Below are positions 1 to 8,676 of a DNA stretch of 64,000 nucleotides, in pieces. The stretch covers positions 248,001 to 312,000 of the forward strand of contig JAKURD010000001.1 in NCBI GenBank assembly GCA_022450045.1, written 5' to 3'. Every line of letters starts with the position of its first letter. Positions within the stretch are counted from its first letter, which is position 1. The position numbers were made by a program, and so were the translations under genes. The notes below the pieces were generated by a model that was not told where the DNA came from, did not search any database, and saw only the letters and a list, made by a program, of their open reading frames with translations. The DNA comes from Gracilimonas sp. GTDB taxonomy: Bacteria; Bacteroidota; Rhodothermia; Balneolales; Balneolaceae.

Positions 1-237
1 GGATTACCACCGGGACCGATTACAAACCCAAGTTTATCAACTATTAAAGCTACCTTATACCCTGAAGATCATGACTATTTATACATGGTTGCCAATCCTG
101 AGGGTGGTCATGTTTTCACAAGAACCTTCGATGAGCATCGGGCAGAAAGCGAAAAATGGCGTATTTGGCTTCGAGAGCAATACCGAATAAAGAGCCAGCT
201 TGAAGAAGAAGAGGCCGAAGACAGCGAAGCAAGTTGA
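1..237 (+). CDS. mltG: Endolytic transglycosylase MltG, C-terminal end (partial)
   Basis: The frame is open from base 1 and ends with TGA at 235-237, giving the last 78 residues. It begins [11 protein letters not shown], followed by [19 protein letters not shown] and TFDEH. These match the MltG/YceG C-terminal signature (LPPGPI-NPG, then a YFV-like strand, G-H and EH). MltG is an inner-membrane lytic transglycosylase that cuts nascent glycan strands and so sets their length. The tail after the domain is acidic and Glu-rich ([14 protein letters not shown]). The start lies outside the window. The stop is only 5 bp from the convergent stop of the next gene, and no terminator fits in that gap. 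Identification is firm; nothing can be said about the missing N-terminal catalytic region. Confidence 0.9.
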   Translation, partial: GLPPGPITNPSLSTIKATLYPEDHDYLYMVANPEGGHVFTRTFDEHRAESEKWRIWLREQYRIKSQLEEEEAEDSEAS

Positions 238-242
238 CCAGA

Positions 243-1952
243 TCATTCCTCCGAAGTTGCTTTTTTCACTTTAACCTCTTGGTTAATTTGTGTATCCCTG
301 AAGCTAACCCCGGTAATTAAGCCTCGATAATTATTAAAGCCTTCCAATCCTTCTCTCAGGTAAACAGGGTTTTTTACCCTCTTTAGGGTCTCTAAAAGTA
401 CGTTAGCCGCGTCATATCCGATATAAGCAAACTTATTTGGCTCAGTATCGAATCTAAGACGAAAAGAACTGGTAAATTCTTGATTAATTGGGCTGTCCTC
501 ATGCACCTCAAATGTTTTGGTATAATAAATCTCAGCTTGCGATAACCATCTGGTATCAAGATCTACTGTTTCCCATTCTTCTGATCCAAGGATCGTTATT
601 TCACTTTGCATGGCTTCAAGGTTTGTAAGCAAAGAACTTATCAATGTTTGCGCGATATTTCCTGTGAACGGGGCATATACTGCATCAATATTGTAGTTAA
701 ATACAGTATCTACTTCAGGGTTAAAATATTGCACATATTCGCTTATATCATAGCCATCGGAGGCAAGGTCTTCCACATAATATCGGACAACCTCTCCGCC
801 TAATTTACGGGCCTCATCTAAAAAGGCAACCGCTGAAGGTTCCCCTAAAGAACCTCGCTCCGCTATAACAGCCAGCGTATCATATCCTAAGGTATTAATA
901 GCATATTGCGCCATTTTTTTTCCTTGAATGGCAAAGGTTGGATTCAGCTGATAGGTATAATTGTGGTTAAGGTTCAAATTATCAGAATTTGCGAGAGGGG
1001 TAAGAAGCGGAGTCTCATATAATTCGGCATACTTTGAAAGTTCTGCGGCAACTTCGGAAAAAAGAGGGCCAATAATTGCATCAACATCATGATTCCAAAC
1101 CATATCGTTTGCAATCGATGATGCATTGGAAGCAAGAGCATCCGTATTTCTATAGGTAATAAAAGCCTTTTTATCTGAGTTTTCACTGTTGAATTTTTCT
1201 ATTGCAAGCTGGATTCCAAAATACAGATGCTGTGAGATCTCAAATTCAGAAGACTCCAAATGAAATTCCGGTAATGCTACACCAATATTATAGGTTATAC
1301 CATCGGGTGCGTCAGGAAATTGATCAGGATTATAACGTTGACGGTATCTTGCGGAATCATCTAATACCGATTCAATAGATGACCATTGAGTAGTGTCGGG
1401 ATCAACAGTTACATTTTTGTAAGCTGAGAATAGGGAGCGGGCTGAAGCAAGATCTACACTTCCTATAGCTGATTCAACCAGATCCAGCCTTACATTGTCA
1501 TTGTCCACAGCTCGAAAAGCTTTAAACCTCTGATCAAGGGTAAGGTAGGAAATCAGGTCTCTATAAAAAGTATAGGCCTCTCTTCGTACTGATAATTGCC
1601 GGGAGTTTTGCTTTATATTATATAAGGCGTCAAGAGAAGCACCGAAATTTTTTAATTGAAAATCTGCAAGTGCCTTGGTGTATCTGGCTTCCCAAATAAT
1701 ATCATCAGAAGTATTGTCCACTTTGTTCAGGTAGTACTTTGCTTTCAGGAAATTATTTAATGCAAAATAGCTTTTCCCTGCAAAAAGGTTTGATTCAGGT
1801 AAGTCTATGTCATCAAATATGCGCAGTGCACGTTCATAATTCCCTTCTTCATAAAACTCAATTCCTGTTTGCACAGATTGAGCAAAAAGTGCTGAAGAAG
1901 TTGATACAAAAAATATAAGGATAGTAAAGATCAGTCTTTTCATTAAGCTCAT
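243..1952 (-). CDS. TPR plus type I periplasmic-binding-fold protein (LpoA-like architecture or ABC substrate-binding protein)
   Basis: A 569-residue exported protein. Residues 4-24 (MKRLIFTILIFFVS...LFAQ) form a Sec signal peptide ending in an A-x-A-like site, with no lipobox. Residues 28-190 are helical with TPR-like units (YEEGNYERALRIFDDI, FALNNFLKAKYYLNKV). Residues from about 215 to the end read as a Leu/Ile/Val-binding type I periplasmic fold: NIGVALPEF, FGIQLAIEKFN, AIIGPLFSEVAAELSKYAE, TPLLTPLANSDNL, VFAYIGYDAANVL-type segments. TPR plus this fold is the layout of LpoA, the outer-membrane activator of PBP1A. The convergent neighbour is mltG. The family is usually annotated as an amino-acid ABC substrate-binding protein, but no permease or ATPase is nearby. 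Translation may begin at the second Met (1943), which gives a cleaner signal peptide; neither start has a clear ribosome binding site. Confidence 0.7.
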   Translation of the reverse strand: MSLMKRLIFTILIFFVSTSSALFAQSVQTGIEFYEEGNYERALRIFDDIDLPESNLFAGKSYFALNNFLKAKYYLNKVDNTSDDIIWEARYTKALADFQLKNFGASLDALYNIKQNSRQLSVRREAYTFYRDLISYLTLDQRFKAFRAVDNDNVRLDLVESAIGSVDLASARSLFSAYKNVTVDPDTTQWSSIESVLDDSARYRQRYNPDQFPDAPDGITYNIGVALPEFHLESSEFEISQHLYFGIQLAIEKFNSENSDKKAFITYRNTDALASNASSIANDMVWNHDVDAIIGPLFSEVAAELSKYAELYETPLLTPLANSDNLNLNHNYTYQLNPTFAIQGKKMAQYAINTLGYDTLAVIAERGSLGEPSAVAFLDEARKLGGEVVRYYVEDLASDGYDISEYVQYFNPEVDTVFNYNIDAVYAPFTGNIAQTLISSLLTNLEAMQSEITILGSEEWETVDLDTRWLSQAEIYYTKTFEVHEDSPINQEFTSSFRLRFDTEPNKFAYIGYDAANVLLETLKRVKNPVYLREGLEGFNNYRGLITGVSFRDTQINQEVKVKKATSEE

Positions 1953-2032
1953 TAAATTGGTTACTAACTTGTAACTGTGGTGAAACTAAAAAGTTCTGCA
2001 ATGGAATGCTTATTTACAGAAATAAATATTTT

Positions 2033-2069
2033 AAAAAAAGATCAGGTAATTTTGTGGTACCCGATCTTT
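2033..2069 (-). terminator. Rho-independent terminator, minus strand
   Basis: The arms at 2037-2048 (AAAGATCAGGTA) and 2058-2069 (TACCCGATCTTT) pair over 12 positions with one A-C mismatch and a 9-nt loop. Read on the minus strand, the stem is followed by a run of T from the A-tract at 2033-2039. No gene ends directly upstream: the nearest minus-strand stop is guaA at 2760, with a pseudogene of opposite orientation between. It may be a distal guaA terminator, or it may insulate the substrate-binding-protein gene starting at 1952. Confidence 0.5.
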
Positions 2070-2379
2070 ATAATTATTGCTTATCAGGAAACAGGATAGA
2101 GGTAATTAGACTCAAAACTTAGGGAAATTCCTATTCACCAGTAAAATAGTAAGAAGATTTTCCATGCTGCCATAAATATTAATGAGTGACATTTTGATTT
2201 CTTTTTTGCTACTGATTCCTTTTCTTTTTGTCCCTTTTCCACAATAGTTGAATTATTTTGGTTTTTGACGGGGGAAAATTAACACATTCACAATTCTATA
2301 CAATACCCTAAACACAGTATTGATGTATTCAGCTAATATCTCTTAATCGATCTCAATAAACAAAAGGGATAAGGAAAAT

Positions 2380-2757
2380 ATGTTTAGGAAAATAAAAGCA
2401 AAGATCAAACAACTGCGGCAGGAACGCCCGCTACTTTATGTATTTAGTTTTAATGATCTTTTAGCAGATCAGATAGATTGGTTTTCATTGAAGGGGGGAA
2501 CTCCTGAAATGTATGGAAGAGATAATTCGAGGAACCGATTCGATTAAACAAAGTTAATGCACTTCAGGTCTTAGCTGAATACATCCGAAGCGATAAATCG
2601 CCGTATTACAGCTATGAGCTTAATCTTATTTTGAAAAATGGAAGCCTACAAGGTGTAAATGACTTGGTAAATCAGATGCTCTGAGAAACGATGCCCCGAG
2701 CTCTCCTCATTTTTGGAAAACCCTGCGTGGGACCTGACCAATCGTGCGTATCGGTAA
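2380..2757 (+). pseudogene. Frameshifted remnant of a small protein gene, family not recognised
   Basis: No single frame spans this stretch, but consecutive frames give protein-like pieces that join end to end. Frame 1 from ATG 2380 reads MFRKIKAKIKQLRQERPLLY and continues to a stop near 2547. A second frame gives EEIIRGTDSIKQ. A third gives NALQVLAEYIRSDKSPYYSY, then ELNLILKNGS. The last gives ELSSFLENPAWDLTNRAYR and a TAA at 2755-2757. At least three frameshifts are therefore needed. The order (N-terminal basic helix, AL-LA-YI helix, YEL-L-L-DG strand, FL--P-WD helix) fits the decayed end of a conserved hypothetical protein. It ends 2 bp before the guaA stop and so is convergent with it. 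Bases 1953-2379 upstream hold only the terminator at 2033-2069; I see nothing else there. Confidence 0.6.
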
Positions 2758-2759
2758 AA

Positions 2760-4310
2760 TTATTCCCACTCGATGGTAGCAGGCGGTTTTGAGCTTATAT
2801 CATAAACCACCCGGTTGATCCCTTTGATCTCATTGATAATTCTATTTGAGACATGAGCCAAAAATTCATAGGGTAGGTGTGCCCAATCGGCTGTCATCCC
2901 GTCAACGCTGGTTACCGCTCGTAGTGCAACGGTAAATTCATACGTTCGCTCATCACCCATCACACCTACACTTTGTACCGGAAGCAATACTGCAAGAGCC
3001 TGCCAAACTTCATTATAGAACCCTTGCCTTTGCAGCTCCTCAATAAAGATAAAATCAGCTTCCCGAAGAAGATCTAACCGCTCCTTAGTTGGCTCTCCAA
3101 GTACTCGTATTCCCATTCCAGGGCCTGGGAAAGGATGTCTGCCAATAAAATGCTCAGGAATTCCCAAAGTACGGCCAACTTCCCGTACTTCATCTTTAAA
3201 TAATTCTCTTACCGGCTCAATGAGATCAAGCTTCATTTTTTCAGGAAGTCCGCCAACATTATGGTGTGATTTAATAGTAGCAGAAGGGCCCTTAAAAGAT
3301 ATGCTCTCAATCACATCCGGGTAGAGGGTTCCCTGTGCCAAATACTTGAAATCAGTATCACTCCCGATCTCTTTATCAAAGATCTCGATAAAAACTCGTC
3401 CAATCACTTTTCTTTTTTCTTCGGGATCGGAAATGCCTTTAAGCTGACCCAAAAACTCTGCTGAAGCATCAACTCCGCGAACGGGGAGGTTTAGATCTCG
3501 CGTATAAAGCTCCATTACGGATTCGAATTCATTTTTTCTGAGCAACCCATTATCAACAAAAACACACTGAAGCTGATCTCCAATTGCTTTGTAGATCAAG
3601 GTAGCAACCACGGTAGAATCAACCCCTCCTGATAATCCGCAAAGCACTTTGCCGCTGCCAACTTTTTCTCGAATGGAAGCGATCTGTTCATCTATAAAGG
3701 ACTCCGGAGTCCAGTCGCCTTTCAACCCACAAATAGAATAGGCAAAGTTTTCAATCAGTTGTTTTCCATGATCGGTATGAGCTACTTCGGGGTGAAATTG
3801 TACTCCATAAATATCATTTTCCTTATGGCGAACTGCCGCTACTTTTGCATTGGCTGTATGACCAATGATCTCGTAAGAATCCGGAAGTTCGCGGATATGG
3901 TCGCCATGGCTCATCCAAACTACACTTTCATTGGGTATGCCTTTTAGAAGATCTTCCGTATTGTCGATCAGGAGGTTAGCCCGGCCATATTCACGTTTTT
4001 CTGCTTTTTCAACACTTCCCGGAATCTCTGAATGGGCAAGCAGCTGAAGTCCGTAACACACTCCCAATATTGGAATTTCCCAGTCAAGGATCTCAGATTG
4101 AAGATGCGGAGCACCATCGTCATTCACACTCATTGGCCCGCCTGATAAAATAATCCCGCCCGGAGTAGGCATGGAGACTTCCTTCAAATCCACATTATAG
4201 GGATGAATTTCACAATATACATTCAGTTCCCTGAGTCTGCGTGCAATTAGTTGAGTGAATTGCGAACCGTAATCAAGAATAAGAATCCATTCGGAATGTC
4301 GGCTATGCAT
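2760..4310 (-). CDS. guaA: GMP synthase (glutamine-hydrolysing)
   Basis: Converts XMP, glutamine and ATP to GMP in the cytoplasm. The 516 residues match the usual length. The N-terminal class I amidotransferase has nucleophile C85 ([11 protein letters not shown]) and the His-Glu pair H173/E175 (FHPEVAH). The ATP pyrophosphatase domain carries the PP-loop SGGVDS at 227-232 ([12 protein letters not shown]). The dimerisation domain ends in the family-typical IEWE. I start at ATG 4310 ([17 protein letters not shown]) because the in-frame extension to 4373 is not family-like and overlaps a terminator. That terminator (4347-4394) sits directly upstream, so guaA is partly uncoupled from gcvH or is read through it. 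No purine riboswitch was seen. All catalytic residues are intact. Confidence 0.96.
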   Translation of the reverse strand: MHSRHSEWILILDYGSQFTQLIARRLRELNVYCEIHPYNVDLKEVSMPTPGGIILSGGPMSVNDDGAPHLQSEILDWEIPILGVCYGLQLLAHSEIPGSVEKAEKREYGRANLLIDNTEDLLKGIPNESVVWMSHGDHIRELPDSYEIIGHTANAKVAAVRHKENDIYGVQFHPEVAHTDHGKQLIENFAYSICGLKGDWTPESFIDEQIASIREKVGSGKVLCGLSGGVDSTVVATLIYKAIGDQLQCVFVDNGLLRKNEFESVMELYTRDLNLPVRGVDASAEFLGQLKGISDPEEKRKVIGRVFIEIFDKEIGSDTDFKYLAQGTLYPDVIESISFKGPSATIKSHHNVGGLPEKMKLDLIEPVRELFKDEVREVGRTLGIPEHFIGRHPFPGPGMGIRVLGEPTKERLDLLREADFIFIEELQRQGFYNEVWQALAVLLPVQSVGVMGDERTYEFTVALRAVTSVDGMTADWAHLPYEFLAHVSNRIINEIKGINRVVYDISSKPPATIEWE

Positions 4311-4346
4311 GAGCGAAGTTTGAGGTGTAGTAATAATTAGTTCAAA

Positions 4347-4394
4347 TAAAAAAACCTGCCAGGAAATTCTCAAAAATGAGTTACCTGACAGGTT
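4347..4394 (-). terminator. Rho-independent terminator between gcvH and guaA
   Basis: The arms AACCTGCCAGG (4353-4363) and CCTGACAGGTT (4384-4394) form an 11-bp stem with one G-U type pair. The loop contains a further CTCA/TGAG inner stem. On the minus strand the stem is followed by seven T residues (4347-4353). It begins about 20 bp after the gcvH stop, and its T-tract ends about 36 nt before the guaA ATG. Confidence 0.85.
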
Positions 4395-4414
4395 TCAAAG
4401 TCTTTAAGGCCTGA

Positions 4415-4795
4415 TCAGGCGATAACGTTTTCGTATTCCTCGGATGTAAGGAGGTCTTCAAGCTGAGATTCATCTTCAAGCTTAACTTTTACCATCCATC
4501 CGTCACCATAGGGGTCATCATTAACAAGTTCAGGTTCATCTTCAAGGGTCTCGTTAACCTCAACGATCTCACCATCAACCGGAGCGTAAAGATCAGATAC
4601 TGTTTTTACGGCTTCAACTGTACCGAATGTATCGTCTTTAGAGATTTCAGTCCCTTCAGGTTCCAGTTCTACAAACACGATGTCACCAAGTTCACTTTGT
4701 GCAAAATCTGTGATCCCAATGGTGGCTGTTCCATCACCGTTATCTTTGATCCATTCGTGTTCGCGGGTGTATTTAAGATCTGCAGGTATGCTCAT
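4415..4795 (-). CDS. gcvH: Glycine cleavage system H protein
   Basis: Lipoyl carrier protein of the glycine cleavage system, shuttling the aminomethyl group between the P and T proteins. The 126 residues are the usual size. The lipoyl-lysine motif [14 protein letters not shown] places the modified lysine at K64. The C-terminal YGDGWM motif is present near 96-101. The start [15 protein letters not shown] at 4795 matches the family; the longer in-frame start inside accC does not. It follows the accC stop by 1 bp, so the two are probably translationally coupled. No other gcv gene is in the window; linkage to acetyl-CoA carboxylase subunits joins two swinging-arm cofactor proteins. Confidence 0.94.
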   Translation of the reverse strand: MSIPADLKYTREHEWIKDNGDGTATIGITDFAQSELGDIVFVELEPEGTEISKDDTFGTVEAVKTVSDLYAPVDGEIVEVNETLEDEPELVNDDPYGDGWMVKVKLEDESQLEDLLTSEEYENVIA

Positions 4796-4796
4796 T

Positions 4797-6149
4797 TTAG
4801 TCTTTCTTAGGTATATATTTAAATTCTCTTTCCAAATATTTGGTATCAAATTTCCCTTTTATGAAATTTTCATCATCCATAAGCTGAATATGAAATGGGA
4901 TATTTGTTTTAATGCCTTCAATGATAAATTCCTTCAGTGCCCGCTTCATTTTTTTTATAGCCTCCTCACGGGTAGGAGCACTTACAATCAATTTTGCGAT
5001 CATGGAATCATAATATGGAGGAATTCGGTATCCGGAATAAGCGTGGGTATCTAAACGAACTCCGTGTCCGCCCGGTGGGTGAAAAACGGTGATCTCGCCG
5101 GCAGATGGACGGAAGTTATGCGCGGGATCTTCCGCATTGATACGGCATTCAATAGCGTGATTAGTAAATTTGAGTGGAAATTCTTCAATCTTCTCACCTG
5201 CAGCAACTCTGATCTGTTGTTCGATTAGGTCGATACCGGTCACTTCTTCTGTAACAGGATGTTCTACCTGAATACGGGTGTTCATTTCCATGAAATAGAA
5301 GTTATGATCATCGTCCACCAAAAACTCTACCGTTCCGGCTCCTTCATAATTTACTGCTTTAGCCGCATTAACAGCGGCATCTCCCATTCTTTTACGGAGT
5401 TCTTCGGTCATAAGGGGAGAAGGGGATTCTTCAAGTACTTTTTGATGACGACGCTGCATAGAACAATCTCTTTCACCATAGTGAACGGCTGTTCCATGCT
5501 GATCAGCCATAACTTGTATCTCTACGTGATGCGGATTAAGAACAAAACGCTCAATGTAAACAGCTGGATTATTGAACGAAGTTTCCGCTTCCTGACGGCA
5601 CATCTTGTAATTCTTTTCCAGCTCTTTAGCTTCCATAACCATGCGCATTCCACGACCACCGCCACCGGCTGAGGCCTTAATAATAACTGGAAAGCCGATC
5701 TCATCGCATACTTTTTTTGCTTCTTCGTAGCTGTCAACCTCACCTTCACTCCCAGGTACAACGGGAACCTTATTTTTGATCATGGTTGCTTTAGCTACGG
5801 CTTTATCTCCCATTCTATTAATGGCATCAGGAGATGGGCCGATGAATTTAATATCATGCTCGCTGCAAATACGGGAAAATTCGGCATTTTCAGCGAGGAA
5901 CCCATAGCCGGGGTGGATAGCTTCGGCATTGGTGATCTCTGCCGCTGCTAAAATACTTGGGATCTTTAAATAACTTTCCTTACCGGCTGGTGGGCCAATA
6001 CATACGGCTTCATCTGCAAATTTTACATGAAGGCTGTCAGCATCAGCCGTAGAATATACAGCAACTGTTTTGATGTCCATTTCCTGACATGTACGAATTA
6101 TTCGCAATGCAATTTCACCTCTGTTGGCAATCAGAATTTTTTTAAACAT
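4797..6149 (-). CDS. accC: Acetyl-CoA carboxylase, biotin carboxylase subunit
   Basis: ATP-dependent carboxylation of biotin on BCCP, the first half of malonyl-CoA formation. The 450 residues match AccC. The N-terminal domain starts [17 protein letters not shown]. The ATP-grasp glycine loop GGGGRGM is at about 162-168. The sequence [19 protein letters not shown] is near 226-244. The metal/active-site stretch [16 protein letters not shown] is near 286-301, with the catalytic arginine in NTRIQVEH. The C-terminal domain includes [10 protein letters not shown]. It lies 9 bp after accB and 1 bp before gcvH in one operon. Confidence 0.96.
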   Translation of the reverse strand: MFKKILIANRGEIALRIIRTCQEMDIKTVAVYSTADADSLHVKFADEAVCIGPPAGKESYLKIPSILAAAEITNAEAIHPGYGFLAENAEFSRICSEHDIKFIGPSPDAINRMGDKAVAKATMIKNKVPVVPGSEGEVDSYEEAKKVCDEIGFPVIIKASAGGGGRGMRMVMEAKELEKNYKMCRQEAETSFNNPAVYIERFVLNPHHVEIQVMADQHGTAVHYGERDCSMQRRHQKVLEESPSPLMTEELRKRMGDAAVNAAKAVNYEGAGTVEFLVDDDHNFYFMEMNTRIQVEHPVTEEVTGIDLIEQQIRVAAGEKIEEFPLKFTNHAIECRINAEDPAHNFRPSAGEITVFHPPGGHGVRLDTHAYSGYRIPPYYDSMIAKLIVSAPTREEAIKKMKRALKEFIIEGIKTNIPFHIQLMDDENFIKGKFDTKYLEREFKYIPKKD

Positions 6150-6158
6150 GAAAACAGT

Positions 6159-6635
6159 TTAGTCTTTTTTGATAATGAAAAGTGGTTGTTCAAATTCAAC
6201 AGGCTGTGCATCATCCACAAGAATCTTTTGCACAGTTCCGCCAAATTCAGCCTCAATCTCATTCATGATCTTCATGGCTTCCACAATACATAAGGTATCA
6301 CCCTTCGAAACTTTGTCTCCAACTTTAATAAAAGGATCTGAATCGGGAGAAGGAGATATATAAAAAGTTCCTACGATAGGGGAAGTAACCGTTTCACCTT
6401 CCGGCTGGTTTTCACCGGATTCTGTACCTGCAGCAGGGGCAGGTTTCTGTTGAGGCTGGGCCGGGGCTTTGGGTTGTGCAACCGGCTGAGGTGCAGCTGG
6501 TTGCGTATAGCTTACCTGCTGTACTTCGCCTTGTTTTTTAACTTTGATCTTGAAGTCCCCTTCTTCCAGAGAAACTTCATTGACATCACTTTCGGATATC
6601 AGTTCTAAAATGTTTTTAATGAGTTTTAAATCCAT
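6159..6635 (-). CDS. accB: Acetyl-CoA carboxylase, biotin carboxyl carrier protein
   Basis: Carries biotin between the carboxylase and the carboxyltransferase. The 158 residues comprise an N-terminal segment (1-40), a Pro/Ala/Gln-rich flexible linker (about 45-80) and a biotinyl domain (about 84-158). The biotinylation motif is [10 protein letters not shown], placing biotin on K122. The thumb-like insert [12 protein letters not shown], typical of AccB, is present. It sits 8 bp after efp and 9 bp before accC; efp-accB-accC is a common bacterial order. No accA or accD is in the window. Confidence 0.95.
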   Translation of the reverse strand: MDLKLIKNILELISESDVNEVSLEEGDFKIKVKKQGEVQQVSYTQPAAPQPVAQPKAPAQPQQKPAPAAGTESGENQPEGETVTSPIVGTFYISPSPDSDPFIKVGDKVSKGDTLCIVEAMKIMNEIEAEFGGTVQKILVDDAQPVEFEQPLFIIKKD

Positions 6636-6643
6636 GATAATAT

Positions 6644-7213
6644 TTATTTAGCTCGTTCTATATATTCTCCGATACGTGTATCTACCCGAACTTTTTCCCC
6701 TTCATTAATGAATAAGGGAACATTGACGGTTGCGCCTGATTCCAGGGTAGCAGGCTTGCTTCCGCCTTGAGCAGTATCACCGCGTACACCGGGGTCGGTT
6801 TGTTCAATAACAACTTCAATTTGGTCTTTGGGTTCCGCATAAAGAATAGACTCTTCATCTGCGTTTACCATTACATTACAATTTTGGCCTTCTACAAAAT
6901 ATCCTTTTCGTTCTACCTGACTGGCATTTACCGGAACCTGTTCGTAAGTCTCGTTATGCATCAAGTAATATATCTCTCCATCATTATAGAGATACTGATA
7001 CTCATGTTGTTCGATCCTGACGGATTCAGCATTCTCACCGGAACGCCATGTTTTATCAATGTTCTTGCCGTTCATGATCCCTTTTAGCTTTGTACGAACA
7101 AAAGCGGGACCTTTACCCGGTTTAACATGCTGGAATTCAGTTATGGAGTAAAACTCTCCATCTAAATCGAGAACCATTCCATTTCTAAAATCTGATGTGG
7201 ATATTTTTGACAT
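6644..7213 (-). CDS. efp: Translation elongation factor P
   Basis: Relieves ribosome stalling at polyproline. The 189 residues are the standard length with the three EF-P domains. The modification-site loop is [11 protein letters not shown], with a lysine at position 34 as in lysine-modified EF-Ps. The C-terminal end GEYIERAK is typical. An AAAGGAG lies upstream of the ATG but at about 14 nt, longer than ideal. The protein heads the accB-accC-gcvH run. EpmA/EpmB-type modification genes are not seen in the window. Confidence 0.95.
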   Translation of the reverse strand: MSKISTSDFRNGMVLDLDGEFYSITEFQHVKPGKGPAFVRTKLKGIMNGKNIDKTWRSGENAESVRIEQHEYQYLYNDGEIYYLMHNETYEQVPVNASQVERKGYFVEGQNCNVMVNADEESILYAEPKDQIEVVIEQTDPGVRGDTAQGGSKPATLESGATVNVPLFINEGEKVRVDTRIGEYIERAK

Positions 7214-7281
7214 TATGTAGTTTATACTCCTTTAAATTTTCGCCCAAAAATAGCACCTGCCTGATTGGATAACAAACAAGT

Positions 7282-8628
7282 TTAAATGAAATTAGAAATC
7301 AAATTATAAAGTATGGCCGCAGGACAAATGAATTTGATGAATATTGGCCAAACTTTAGAAAACAGAGTTTGCTTGATGCCTGCAAATCCATACTCCATTT
7401 CGTTGATGGCATTCTCAGTTGTCCACACGTAACCTACGAATATGGAGATCAGGAATCCTCCAAGTGGAAGTCCAATACTACTGAAGAGATAATCGAACCA
7501 ACCAATAAGTACCGGAAAAAATGCCACACTAATGGATACAACGAGAATTCCAAGCCCCACGGTCCAGGCAGCTTTTTTACGTTTAACCTCAAATTCATCT
7601 ATCACATAAGATACCGGTACTTCAAGTAGCGATATCGTAGATGTAAGAGCTGCAATACTTAAAAGCAAGAAGAAGGTCACACCAAGCAACATTCCGACAC
7701 CTCCGCCGATGGTATGGAACAAGGCAGGCAGGATCTGGAATACAAGATCGGTACTGGAAGCAAGTGAGCCACCGACGTTAATGTTAATGCCCTGACTTTG
7801 TGCTAAATACATGGCAGGTACAATCAAAAGACCGGCTAAGAATGCAATACCAACATCAGCGAGCGTCACAAGGGCGGCAGCTTGTGGTATATTTTCTTTT
7901 TTGTTTAGGTATGAACCATAGGTAATAAGTGCCCCCATACCAAGAGAGAGAGAGAAGAAAGCCTGACCCATGGCTGAAAATATTAGTCCAGCATTGATCT
8001 TTGAAAAATCTGGCAGCAAGTAGGCTCGAACACCCTCGGCACTGCCCGGTTGCAGAAGTACATAAATGATCATGATCACTATGATACTTATAAGCAGGGG
8101 CATCATAGCTTTTGTTGCGCGTTCTATACCATCACTCACCCCACCGGTGATGATTTTAATGGTGCCAAGCATAAATACAGTGGCAATGATGGCATTTTTT
8201 AGTCCGTTATTCGTATCGGTAAGCCAATTTGCAGCATCACCCCATCCAAAGAAATAAAAAATCTCTTCAAAAGCGAAGCCAAAAGCCCATCCGGCAATTA
8301 CGGTGTAGAAAGAAAGGATCATTACCCCGCAAATTACACCCCAAAGTCCTACCAATAGGAAAAATTTATTATCACTGATGGCACGGAACGCTCCTACGGG
8401 ATTTTTACCAGACCGGCGACCGATAGTGATTTCTGCGACCATCACAGGAAAACCAATGGCAAAAGTTGCAATCAAGTAAACAAGCAAATAAGCCGCTCCA
8501 CCTTCGGTAGCTACTTTGGTGGGGAAGGCCCAGATATTACCCAATCCGACCGCTGAACCCGCAGCGGCAAGAATAAAGCCTAATTTTGAATTCCATGAAC
8601 CGCGATCGGTAGTGGTTGTTCCAGCCAA
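7282..8628 (-). CDS. Sodium-dependent transporter, neurotransmitter:sodium symporter (SNF/NSS) family
   Basis: A 448-residue polytopic inner-membrane protein with LeuT-fold hallmarks. TM1 is LGFILAAAGSAVGLGNIWAF, carrying the unwound substrate/Na+ site GLGNIW-FP. The EITIGRRSGKNPVGAF loop follows TM2. Eleven to twelve hydrophobic segments can be counted. The likely role is Na+-coupled amino-acid uptake; the substrate cannot be read. The start is TTG at 8628, chosen because a perfect AAGGAGG (8636-8642) sits 7 nt upstream and the protein then begins MAGTTTTDRGSWNSKLGF, typical of the family. It lies between pulA and efp in the same direction with short gaps. Confidence 0.9.
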   Translation of the reverse strand: MAGTTTTDRGSWNSKLGFILAAAGSAVGLGNIWAFPTKVATEGGAAYLLVYLIATFAIGFPVMVAEITIGRRSGKNPVGAFRAISDNKFFLLVGLWGVICGVMILSFYTVIAGWAFGFAFEEIFYFFGWGDAANWLTDTNNGLKNAIIATVFMLGTIKIITGGVSDGIERATKAMMPLLISIIVIMIIYVLLQPGSAEGVRAYLLPDFSKINAGLIFSAMGQAFFSLSLGMGALITYGSYLNKKENIPQAAALVTLADVGIAFLAGLLIVPAMYLAQSQGININVGGSLASSTDLVFQILPALFHTIGGGVGMLLGVTFFLLLSIAALTSTISLLEVPVSYVIDEFEVKRKKAAWTVGLGILVVSISVAFFPVLIGWFDYLFSSIGLPLGGFLISIFVGYVWTTENAINEMEYGFAGIKQTLFSKVWPIFIKFICPAAILYNLISNFI

Positions 8629-8635
8629 GTGATTT

Positions 8636-8642
8636 CCTCCTT
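8636..8642 (-). promoter_or_regulatory. Perfect Shine-Dalgarno deciding a TTG start
   Basis: Minus-strand AAGGAGG with exactly 7 nt to the TTG at 8628-8626. In a genome where most starts lack such a site, this supports the TTG start of the Na+ symporter and strong initiation there. Confidence 0.8.
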
Positions 8643-8676
8643 AGGATGATTAATTGTTTTAACAGCGCAAAATATT

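Noticed and set aside
4311..4373. N-terminal extension of guaA
   Set aside because: It overlaps the terminator region and is absent from GuaA families, which begin at the ILDYGSQ region.
4311..4414. Purine riboswitch before guaA
   Set aside because: The only structure is a simple terminator hairpin; no three-way junction or conserved purine-aptamer core is visible.
5259..5672. Long plus-strand ORF (137 codons) antisense to accC
   Set aside because: It lies wholly inside the conserved accC gene, has no family-like sequence and is rich in Phe/His/Tyr as expected from antisense reading.
7369..7629. Plus-strand ORF inside the Na+ symporter
   Set aside because: It is antisense to conserved transmembrane coding sequence with no recognisable features.
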